The notes under the pieces were generated by a model. It was not told where the DNA came from. It did not search any database and saw nothing but the letters and a program-made list of their open reading frames with translations. A DNA stretch of 64,000 bases from Bacteroidetes bacterium HLUCCA01. GTDB lineage: Bacteria; Bacteroidota; Rhodothermia; Balneolales; HLUCCA01. Within the stretch, counting starts at the first letter, position 1, and each line of letters begins with the position of its first letter. A program made the translations under genes and the position numbers. Location of the stretch: contig LIHN01000005.1 in assembly GCA_001314545.1 (NCBI GenBank), positions 62,001 to 126,000 of the forward strand, read 5' to 3'. Of this stretch, positions 9,050-16,622 are shown one piece after another.

Positions 9050-9409
9050 AGATATAATTGTGGCATATATATGCCGTAAGAGAATTTTGGTTAATCGATT
9101 ACTTGCACCGCGTGGACTTTCTGAAGTGCCGTTTCGTATCGTGTCATGAACCGTGAGAGATGATCAGCAAGTAATGCAACCAATTTGCCAGCGGGATAAA
9201 ACGAGAGAGAGGTGCGTTGAATCAGCGCGTAAGATACTAACTTTATTTGACAATTGAGCTATGCCCTGCGGAACACACCGCGCGAAGCCCGTTTATGCTT
9301 CAGCGTAACCCTCCCCCGGGCAGCCGTTGATTCCAACCCGACCGCCGCCGCTGTGAAAATACTCCATTCGGAGCATTGGCATTACCGAATTTGTTCACGT
9401 AATTAGGCT
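9050..9409. other. 360-bp divergent spacer between deaD and the response regulator
   Basis: No gene seen. Next to deaD lies the perfect palindrome GGCATATATATGCC (9062-9075). The region should hold the promoters of both flanking genes; a long 5' leader for deaD is possible, as in cold-induced helicase genes. I see no clear riboswitch. Confidence 0.6.
9062..9075. promoter_or_regulatory. Perfect 14-bp palindrome upstream of deaD
   Basis: GGCATATATATGCC is its own reverse complement and ends 12 bp before the deaD start codon. As DNA it could be an operator; as RNA it would form a 5-bp stem with an ATAT loop where a ribosome-binding site would sit. No purine-rich Shine-Dalgarno sequence is visible there. 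Confidence 0.4.
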
Positions 9410-10081
9410 ATGGATAAAAAAATCACCATCGGAATTGCCGAGGATCAGTCGGCCCTGCGCAGACGCCTCATCGAACATTTTCGTTTCTTTGACGAGGTGG
9501 ATGTAACCATTGCCTGCGAAAGCGGAGACGCCCTGCTGGAACGACTGCCCGCCCTGCCGGAGTCCCGTTTTCCGGTTGTTATCCTCATGGACATCGAGAT
9601 GCCCGGTTCCAACGGTATTGAAACAACGCATCGGGTTAAGGAGCACTATCCGCAGACCGATATTATCATGTTTACGGTCTTTGAGGATGACGACCGGATT
9701 TTCGATGCTATCCAGGCCGGGGCTTCCGGCTATCTGCTCAAGGATGAACCGGTTGACGTGATTGTACAGGCCATGAAAGAGCTCCGTGAGGGCGGGGCGC
9801 CTATGTCAGCCCTTATCGCCCGGAAAATGCTGGGTATTATGCGCAGGGCACAGCTGGAACGGCAGCGACCTGATGACGCGGAACTGCCGTTTAATTTATC
9901 GGCCCGGGAGCTGGAGATTATCCAGCAGATTGTTCAGGGCAAAACGAATGCTGAAATCGGTGAAGCGATGTTTCTGAGTCCGTTTACGGTAAAAACACAT
10001 ATCAAGAATATCTACCGCAAAATGCATGTAGGCTCCCGTGCCGAGGCTGCTTCGCTGGCGTACAAGCGGAATCTGGTTTAG
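9410..10081 (+). CDS. NarL/FixJ-family response regulator
   Basis: A 223-residue two-component response regulator. The receiver domain (1-125) has the acidic pair E11-D12, the phospho-acceptor D61 in VVILMDIEMPGSNG, the conserved Thr in IIMFTVFEDD and Lys in GYLLKDEP. A linker leads to a LuxR-type helix-turn-helix at about 160-215 (LSARELEIIQQIVQGKTNAEIG, then SPFTVKTHIKNIYRKM). It probably binds DNA as a phosphorylated dimer. A TPR-type histidine kinase gene lies about 1 kb away on the other strand and is the nearest candidate partner. ATG 9410 gives the normal family N-terminus. Confidence 0.92.
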   Translation: MDKKITIGIAEDQSALRRRLIEHFRFFDEVDVTIACESGDALLERLPALPESRFPVVILMDIEMPGSNGIETTHRVKEHYPQTDIIMFTVFEDDDRIFDAIQAGASGYLLKDEPVDVIVQAMKELREGGAPMSALIARKMLGIMRRAQLERQRPDDAELPFNLSARELEIIQQIVQGKTNAEIGEAMFLSPFTVKTHIKNIYRKMHVGSRAEAASLAYKRNLV

Positions 10082-10201
10082 TTCGCAGGAACGCCGCCGA
10101 TTGTCAGTAATGAGGTTGATAGAATCCGCCCGATGTGCTTATCCATCGCATTTATGCGCGAGGCGGAATACTGCCGGTTACAACCGATGGTGAACTGATT
10201 T

Positions 10202-10834
10202 TCAGCCCGGAAGCTTCTTGACAAACCAGTTTTCGCGGTGATCAGCTTCAAAGCCCATTTCCGAAAGGTACTGGCGGTGCTCGGACCGGTCGGCGTAGGC
10301 ACGTATCTCCTGAATGCCTTTATCGGTAAACCACGATGCCTTTTTCATGAACAGAAACCGCCCAATCTTGAAATCCCGGTACTGGGGAATGGCATAGTCG
10401 ATGTCAACGGTTAAAACCCCCTCGCCCGAACGGTGCCCCACCAAAAGTCCGGCAGGGACCATATTGCTTAGTACAAATAGCGTAATACTGTCTGCCTCCG
10501 GTGTTTTCTTGAATCCGGACTGGGTTTTACGCATGTCCTTTTCATAGAAAGCAAGAAAGTGCTGCAGGTATTTATCATCTACGGCTACCTCCAGCAGGGA
10601 AAAAAAAGTTTTGCTACGGTACATCTGCACCAGGTAATACAGATTAATCAGCACGATGAAGCCATTCATCCCGGCAACCGGTATAGAGCCGATCAGATAC
10701 CCGTATAGGGAGAACGTGGCCGCTCCGATCATATTTACCAGTCGCAGGGTGAGTACCTTGCTCATCATCAGGGATACAGCCACCAGGACCGAAGCGGTGT
10801 AGCCTATGATTTCATAAAAAAAATTGGTTTCCAT
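10202..10834 (-). CDS. YgjV-like membrane domain fused to an acetyltransferase-like domain
   Basis: A 210-residue protein. Residues 1-75 form about three membrane segments (EIIGYTASVLVAVSLMMSKV, LVNMIGAATFSLYGYLIGSIP, NGFIVLINLYYLVQMYRSK) of the YgjV inner-membrane family type. Residues 80-210 look like a GNAT-type acetyltransferase fold, with strands FVLSNMVPAGLLVG and TVDIDYAIPQYRDFKIGRFLF and the C-terminal YLSEMGFEADH that typically ends such folds. The canonical acetyl-CoA loop Q/RxxGxG/A is degenerate (YRDFKIGRF). Function is unknown. Confidence 0.65.
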   Translation of the reverse strand: METNFFYEIIGYTASVLVAVSLMMSKVLTLRLVNMIGAATFSLYGYLIGSIPVAGMNGFIVLINLYYLVQMYRSKTFFSLLEVAVDDKYLQHFLAFYEKDMRKTQSGFKKTPEADSITLFVLSNMVPAGLLVGHRSGEGVLTVDIDYAIPQYRDFKIGRFLFMKKASWFTDKGIQEIRAYADRSEHRQYLSEMGFEADHRENWFVKKLPG

Positions 10835-11018
10835 AGGTTATAATATCGTTGTGTGGATGTCCATGCCTGCCGGAATCTGCCCCCGGTCAGCGCGGATCTT
10901 CACAGTTGCGCCGCCGGACGGACCGCACCGATGCTTTTTGTCCCGCAGCCGGCGCGGAGCCTCATGCTCCCATGTGCAGCGCTGTGTGCCGCACTGAAGA
11001 ATCGCTTATGCGGAACCA

Positions 11019-13136
11019 TCAGCCCGGTCGACCAATGACAGGCCGTATTGGAAAGGTACAGGTAAAAACGGAACCTTTATCCTTTTCGCTTTCCAGTTGT
11101 ATCTCTCCACCCAGTTTTTTTACCAAAAGTTTAACCACATGCAATCCGAGCCCTGACGATGGTTCATTGTCGGTAGGACGAGCGGAGAGTTTGCTGAACA
11201 TTTCAAAGGCCTGAGCCTTATCAGCCTCACTGAACCCTTGTCCCTGATCACCTACTTCCAGGAACCAATAGCCGGCCTCGCCATACCCTGTACGCACACG
11301 CACACGGCTGTCAGGATAGCTGTATTTGATTGCGTTGGAAACCAGGTTTTCAACGATGCGTGCGTAATACTCCGGGTGGGTTAGGGCCTCCAGCGGCTGC
11401 AGCTCTGTCTGCAGGCTGATTTTTTTCTGTAAAGCAGCCGGAAGGTACGAATCTGTTGCAATCTGCGTGGCTTCTTCGATGTCAACACTCTCCATCTTCC
11501 CGCTGATGTCAACATTCTGAATGCTCTTGATGTCCAGCAAACCGTCAATCATGAGCCGTAGTTTTTCCGAGGAATGTTCGGCAATGGCGTAAATGTCATT
11601 GAAATCCGTATCGGTAGTGGCATGCAGATCCCGGATCATGTCCAGGGAGGAAACCAGGGCAGACAAAGGGTTTCTCAGATCATGGACAATCATATTGACC
11701 AGGTTGTCACGATACTCATTGAATTCCTGCAGGGTGGCGTTTTTCCGGCGTATCGTGGAGTTTTGCCGAATAATCATTAGCAGCAGAAGGGCCACGACCA
11801 CGGCAAAGGCAACAAGTCCAAGCAGGATGTTTTTGCGATTACGTTCCTGCTGTTCTTTCAGTGCCAGCTGCTCGCGCAGCAAATCGTTTTCGGTGTTGAT
11901 CAGGTCCAGGGCAAATTCGGAGCGCACCTGTTCCACGGCCTGCTGATTTTGTGCGGTGTTGAGTGAATCTGAAAGTATACCGAATGCTTTCTGATAATCA
12001 AGCGCGGTGCGAAAATCACCCTTCTGTTCGTAGTATGCTGCCAGATAGCGGTTGCTTCCCACCTGAAGCTCCAGATTCCCAAGTCGTTCCGACCATTCCA
12101 GCGCCCTGTTGGCATAGACCGGAAGTTGCGTGTAGTCTTCGGTTTCCAGATACCATCTGCCCAGTCCATAATTATGAAACATAATACCGGGAGACAGATT
12201 AATTTCCCGGCTCAATCCGAGTCCTTCCTGAAGGTAGGTGAGGGCCTCATCGTAATCTCCTGCATCCATGAGACTGGAGGCCAGATTGTAATAATTGCGG
12301 ATTAAACCAACTGTGTTTCCGCTTTCCTGCTGATAGCGTACAGCCGACCTCAGGCTGTCTATGGCGGCCTGAGCTTGCCCCGTCTGACCGTATACATTGG
12401 CCATGTTGTTAAGGTTTTGGGCCAGACCGGCAGGAATGTTGTTGCGGGTGTTGATTTCATAGGAGCGGGATAGTTCCTCCAGTGCCTCCCGGTACTGGCC
12501 TGCCCGCGTGAGTATCAGTCCCAGGTTATTGTGTATAACGGCGATATTCCGCTGACTGATACCGGCCGCATCGGCCATGCGTAGTGCTTCCTGGTTGATG
12601 GCTACCGCCTCATCAAAACGGTAGCTTTTTTCCATCATGTTGGCCAGCGTTGTCAAGGCCAAAAAATGAGGCTGGTCTCCCGGGTTTTCCCTTCGGTAGC
12701 GCTCGACTATAGGTTCGGTCAGCTGTACGGCCTCTTCCACGCGGGATAATTCCACCATAATAGTGGCCGTTCGCAGGGTGTGGATATCCCGGGTCCGGAC
12801 CTGCACCTCCGGATGGTTGCGTGCAGGGGCATTTTCCATCAGATCCAGGGCTTCAGCGTAGCGACCCGTAGACAGTAATATGAAGGAGCGTTCAATCACG
12901 GCACGCAGCTGCTGGTCGGGATTACCGGCAGCGGATACCGAGTCAAGCAGGGCAACCGAGACGGAGTCGGCCATCCGAAGCCGGCCCTGATTAAGCAAAT
13001 CAGAGAGCAGGTCGACCTGTGACTTCAGGTACAACTCCATCGGCGAGTCTGGCTCAGACGGATCCGGTGCCTGCGAGGGCGCGCCGTTGCAGGAGATTAC
13101 AAGGAAAGCAAGTACAACGGCGATATACTGGATCAT
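11019..13136 (-). CDS. TPR-repeat lipoprotein sensor histidine kinase
   Basis: A 705-residue sensor kinase. I start at 13136 because MIQYIAVVLAFLVISCNG is a typical lipoprotein signal with the lipidated Cys in VISC; the frame extends further upstream without such a signal. The periplasmic part (to about 420) is built of TPR repeats (for example AVIHNNLGLILTRAGQYREALEELS). A membrane segment lies near 440-458 and is followed by a HisKA domain with the phospho-histidine in VHDLRNPLSAL (near 482). The ATPase domain has N-box NLVSNAIKYS, G1 DQGQGFS and G2 SSGLGLHVVKLL. The ligand is unknown. The nearby NarL-type regulator at 9410 is a possible partner. Confidence 0.9.
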   Translation of the reverse strand: MIQYIAVVLAFLVISCNGAPSQAPDPSEPDSPMELYLKSQVDLLSDLLNQGRLRMADSVSVALLDSVSAAGNPDQQLRAVIERSFILLSTGRYAEALDLMENAPARNHPEVQVRTRDIHTLRTATIMVELSRVEEAVQLTEPIVERYRRENPGDQPHFLALTTLANMMEKSYRFDEAVAINQEALRMADAAGISQRNIAVIHNNLGLILTRAGQYREALEELSRSYEINTRNNIPAGLAQNLNNMANVYGQTGQAQAAIDSLRSAVRYQQESGNTVGLIRNYYNLASSLMDAGDYDEALTYLQEGLGLSREINLSPGIMFHNYGLGRWYLETEDYTQLPVYANRALEWSERLGNLELQVGSNRYLAAYYEQKGDFRTALDYQKAFGILSDSLNTAQNQQAVEQVRSEFALDLINTENDLLREQLALKEQQERNRKNILLGLVAFAVVVALLLLMIIRQNSTIRRKNATLQEFNEYRDNLVNMIVHDLRNPLSALVSSLDMIRDLHATTDTDFNDIYAIAEHSSEKLRLMIDGLLDIKSIQNVDISGKMESVDIEEATQIATDSYLPAALQKKISLQTELQPLEALTHPEYYARIVENLVSNAIKYSYPDSRVRVRTGYGEAGYWFLEVGDQGQGFSEADKAQAFEMFSKLSARPTDNEPSSGLGLHVVKLLVKKLGGEIQLESEKDKGSVFTCTFPIRPVIGRPG

Positions 13137-13337
13137 CGGTTGTTTCGGGTTGTGGGTTCCGGCGTTAAGCTGCAGGGCGTTTATGAGTTCAAAAGTGACT
13201 TTATTAAAAAAAGTTAATAAATAAGATACGTGAACCAAACCTTAATTACGCGTTTTTTTAACGAAAAACGGGAGTTTTTGAAATTTATTTAGATTCTTTA
13301 TGAATAAACAAAATCCGGGGCGCCACAGTATTCTAAT

Positions 13338-13364
13338 TCTAATATATGTATTAGATTATATTTG
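13338..13364 (+). promoter_or_regulatory. Palindromic operator overlapping a TAnnTTTG promoter, upstream of rrf2
   Basis: TCTAATATATGTATTAGA (13338-13355) is an inverted repeat with 16 of 18 bases in symmetry. It abuts TATATTTG (13357-13364), which matches the -7 element TAnnTTTG known from Bacteroidota. The site is about 60-90 bp before the Rrf2 gene, the expected place for autoregulation by an Rrf2 dimer. The -33 TTG is not obvious. Confidence 0.5.
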
Positions 13365-13424
13365 TGGAAAATGTGGTCTCAGAATGAATGCAACCACAAT
13401 TAACAGCCGCGTCAATTCTCCCTC

Positions 13425-13883
13425 ATGCAACTTCTGTCAACAGGCTCACAATACGTGCTGACTGCGTTAATCCTGATTGGTCGCCGACCGGAAGGAGAGA
13501 CCATATCGGCCACCGAACTGGCTGCCATGCTGAACAGCCCGACGGCATATTTATCGCAAATGCTGGCCAAATTGCAGGAGCCGGGCATCATCGGGTCGCG
13601 CCGGGGGGCCAACGGCGGGGTCTACATCGCCAAACCGCTCAAAAATATCCGCCTCATTGATATAATTATCACATTGGAGGGGGATGCGTTTTTCAGGCGA
13701 TGCTTTCTGGGAATAGACGGTTGCGGCCATATTGAACCCTGTCCTTTTCACGACCAGTGGACCAGCCATCGTTCAGAAATTGGCAAGTGGTTGTCATCAA
13801 CGACGCTTTACGACCTGTGCAATGACGTTAACGACAACTGGATCACGGAGCGACTTCGATTTAACCGGGCCGAAGTGCCCTGA
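13425..13883 (+). CDS. Rrf2-family transcriptional regulator, probable Fe-S sensor
   Basis: A 152-residue winged-helix regulator of the Rrf2 family (IscR, NsrR, RsrR relatives). The DNA-binding part reads SATELAAMLNSPTAYLSQMLAKLQEPGIIGSRRGANGGVYIAKP. Three cysteines follow in the order and spacing typical of cluster-binding members (C-x7-C-x6-C in FRRCFLGIDGCGHIEPCPFH), so a labile Fe-S cluster sensing oxygen, NO or redox state is likely. It directly precedes the cbb3 oxidase assembly and structural genes and probably controls them. An inverted repeat upstream is a candidate own operator. Confidence 0.9.
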   Translation: MQLLSTGSQYVLTALILIGRRPEGETISATELAAMLNSPTAYLSQMLAKLQEPGIIGSRRGANGGVYIAKPLKNIRLIDIIITLEGDAFFRRCFLGIDGCGHIEPCPFHDQWTSHRSEIGKWLSSTTLYDLCNDVNDNWITERLRFNRAEVP

Positions 13884-13937
13884 AAATGCGGCACCGTGTG
13901 TGACGGTGTCAGATCAGTACGTATTTAGTGGATAGTG

Positions 13938-16388
13938 ATGGCTATTATGCCGGAAACCGTAATACAACAGGATATTAAATGCACGCACTGCGGCGAGCCG
14001 TGTGACGATGAAATCATCCGTCAGGGTGACAACGTCTTCTGCTGCACCGGGTGTCAGACGGTCTACGGACTGCTCAACGAGAGCGGACTGGGCGCCTATT
14101 ATGGTCTGGATGCAGAAAATCCGGGCATATCCATGCGCAAAGTAGCCGAAGACAGTCGTTTTGAATACCTCGACGATCCCACCGTGCTGCATAAGGTGCT
14201 CGACTTCTCCGATGGCAAGGAAGCCCGCGTGACCCTGAAGACCCCCCAAATTCATTGTGCATCCTGTATCTGGCTGCTGGAAAATCTGCATCGACTCAAC
14301 CCGGCTGTTACGTTTGCCGAGGTCTACTTCGATCGCCGTGAGGTTGCCATCCGCTTTGATCCGGTCGCGCTTCCGCTGAGTAAACTGGCCGCGCTGCTCA
14401 GCTCTATTGGGTATACCCCTGATTTCAGCATGGATAAGCTGGATGGCCCGAAGGAGACATCGCCCAACAAGCCGCTGTATCTGAAGATCGGAGTGGCGGG
14501 TTTTGCCTTTGGCAACATCATGCTGTTCTCACTGCCTGAATACCTGGCCGGCACGCAGGGGGTTGATGCCCAGTTCCGTACCCTTTTCGGGGCACTGAAC
14601 ATCATTCTGGCCCTTCCCGTGTTCCTGTACAGCAGCCTGGATTTCTTCAAACCGGCCTGGCTGTCGGTGCGTCAGCGGCAATGGAGCATGGATATTGCCA
14701 TTTCACTGGGTATTATGGCCATGTTTTTCCGGAGTCTGTACGAGATTTCAACGGGTATCAGTTCCGGTTATATGGATTCCTTCACCATGCTGGTGTTCCT
14801 CCTGCTGGTGGGCAGACTCTTTCAGAAAAAAACCTATGACAGCCTTTCCTTTGAGCGCGACTACCGTTCCTATTTCCCGTTGTCGGTCATCCGTCTGCGC
14901 GAGGACGGCTCGGAGGAGAGCATCGCGGCTACCCAAATTGCTGAGAATGACCGCGTGGTCATCCGGAATGGAGAGTTGCTGCCGGCCGATGCCATCCTGC
15001 TTGACGACCATGCCGCTATGGATTTCAGCTTCGTTACCGGTGAAAATGAACCGATAGACTTGAAAAAAGGGGATCTGGTGTATGCCGGTGGTCGGAATAC
15101 CGGAACCAGCGCCCGGTTCAAGGTTGCCAAACCGGTTTCCGGCAGTTACCTGACCCGTCTGTGGAATAACGAAGCCTTCCGTAAGCCCCGTGAAGAGACG
15201 CTCAAGTCGCTGTCGAACCGGTTCAGTCGCTATTTTTCACCGGCAGTATTGCTTATTGCCGGATTGTCAGCGTTGTACTGGATGCCGATCAGTCCGTCTA
15301 CGGCAGTCAATGCCTTTACCGCGGTCCTGATTGTTGCCTGTCCCTGTGCGCTGGCACTGTCTGCACCGTTTACCCTGGGCTGGGCCACCAATTTGCTGGG
15401 TCGCGCAAAGCTGTATCTGAAAAACGGAGAGGTTATTGAGCATCTTTCCGGCATCGATACCATTGTATTTGATAAAACCGGCACACTCACCGAGCGTGAA
15501 AAGGGCGAGGTTCAATTTGTTGGCCGGGATTTATCCGATGAGGAGCTTCGAAGCGTTGTACTCCTGCTTCATGAGAACACGCATCCCCTCGGCCGACAGG
15601 TCTTTCGCCATGTACACAAAACGGGGGCTCCGTTGCCGGATGGCCAGCTTGCTGCATACCAGGAGATTACGGGTAAAGGCGTTGGTGCAAATGTAAATGG
15701 GGCTGCTTATCGGATGGGTTCGGCGGCGTGGGTAGGTGCTGATGCGGCCGATGATTCCACTCAGACGGCGCGACAGGGCGATTCCCGCGTTTACCTGAAA
15801 ATCGACGATGAGATTGCCGGTTATTTCAGGGTTCGTACCCGTTACCGTCAGGGCCTGGGTGAGCTGCTGGGTACACTGGGTCAACAGGCGAAGCTGATGC
15901 TGCTTTCCGGTGATAACGACCGTGAGAAGCCTCAGTTACTTCCGTATTTCACCGAAGAAAACCTGCGCTTCCGGCAGTCGCCCGAAGATAAACTCCTTGC
16001 CGTACAGCAGCTGCGCGATATGGGTCGGCATGTGCTCATGATTGGCGACGGCCTGAATGATGCCGGCGCGCTGCGAAGCAGTACCATCGGGGTATCCATC
16101 GCTGAAGATACCAGCTCCTTTACCCCCGCCAGCGATGTGATTATGGCCGCGTCTTCTTTTTCAAAGCTCGACCGGGTGCTGGAATTTGCCCGTCGCAGTA
16201 AACGCACGATTTATATCAGCTTCGCCATCTCCGTGGTCTATAATATCATCGGACTTGGTTTTGCGGTGACGGGTACCTTGTCGCCGCTGGTTTGTGCAAT
16301 TATCATGCCCATCAGCTCGGTTTCCGTCATTGCCTGGACCACCCTGGCAACGCATTGGGCAGCCTACCGGACCGGAGTGAGCGCATGA
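13938..16388 (+). CDS. ccoI: cbb3 oxidase maturation copper P-type ATPase
   Basis: An 816-residue P1B-type ATPase that delivers copper for cbb3 oxidase assembly. The N-terminus has a CxxC-type zinc-ribbon-like segment (CTHCGEPC, then CCTGC), as in CcoI/FixI proteins, then a metal-binding domain with HCASC near residue 110. The core has eight membrane segments, the CPC copper site (VACPCALALSAPF), the phosphorylation motif DKTGT and the hinge GDGLNDAGAL. ATG 13938 follows an in-frame GTG at 13935, so either could start. Its stop overlaps the ccoS start by 4 bases (ATGA). Confidence 0.93.
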   Translation: MAIMPETVIQQDIKCTHCGEPCDDEIIRQGDNVFCCTGCQTVYGLLNESGLGAYYGLDAENPGISMRKVAEDSRFEYLDDPTVLHKVLDFSDGKEARVTLKTPQIHCASCIWLLENLHRLNPAVTFAEVYFDRREVAIRFDPVALPLSKLAALLSSIGYTPDFSMDKLDGPKETSPNKPLYLKIGVAGFAFGNIMLFSLPEYLAGTQGVDAQFRTLFGALNIILALPVFLYSSLDFFKPAWLSVRQRQWSMDIAISLGIMAMFFRSLYEISTGISSGYMDSFTMLVFLLLVGRLFQKKTYDSLSFERDYRSYFPLSVIRLREDGSEESIAATQIAENDRVVIRNGELLPADAILLDDHAAMDFSFVTGENEPIDLKKGDLVYAGGRNTGTSARFKVAKPVSGSYLTRLWNNEAFRKPREETLKSLSNRFSRYFSPAVLLIAGLSALYWMPISPSTAVNAFTAVLIVACPCALALSAPFTLGWATNLLGRAKLYLKNGEVIEHLSGIDTIVFDKTGTLTEREKGEVQFVGRDLSDEELRSVVLLLHENTHPLGRQVFRHVHKTGAPLPDGQLAAYQEITGKGVGANVNGAAYRMGSAAWVGADAADDSTQTARQGDSRVYLKIDDEIAGYFRVRTRYRQGLGELLGTLGQQAKLMLLSGDNDREKPQLLPYFTEENLRFRQSPEDKLLAVQQLRDMGRHVLMIGDGLNDAGALRSSTIGVSIAEDTSSFTPASDVIMAASSFSKLDRVLEFARRSKRTIYISFAISVVYNIIGLGFAVTGTLSPLVCAIIMPISSVSVIAWTTLATHWAAYRTGVSA

Positions 16389-16594
16389 GTGTGATGTACC
16401 TGCTTATTCTGTTGAGTCTGATTCTGGCAAGTGGATTTGTGATTGCCTTTGTATGGGCAATCCGAAGCGGACAATATGACGATAAATACACCCCGTCTGT
16501 CCGTGTTTTATTTGATGACCATCCCACTGAGGAACCTGAGGAAGGTGACGGGGATGGGTCGGATGAGAAAGTGATGGAAGAAAAGAACCAATAA
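16385..16594 (+). CDS. ccoS: cbb3 oxidase assembly protein CcoS
   Basis: A 69-residue protein with one N-terminal membrane helix (MYLLILLSLILASGFVIAFVWAI) followed by RSGQYDDKYTPSVRVLFDD, the conserved GQYDD pattern of CcoS, and an acidic tail. CcoS is needed to insert cofactors into cbb3 oxidase. Start 16385 is chosen because it gives the family N-terminus and an ATGA overlap with ccoI; a longer frame runs back into ccoI and is not real. Confidence 0.92.
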   Translation: MSVMYLLILLSLILASGFVIAFVWAIRSGQYDDKYTPSVRVLFDDHPTEEPEEGDGDGSDEKVMEEKNQ

Positions 16595-16622
16595 CTAACA
16601 CGTAAAAAAACAAACAACACCT

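Noticed and set aside
9300-9330. Dispersed repeat shared with 49190-49235 (CTCCCCCGG and CCGGGCAGCCG words)
   Set aside because: Only short G+C-rich words are shared, in different spacing; chance similarity is likely.
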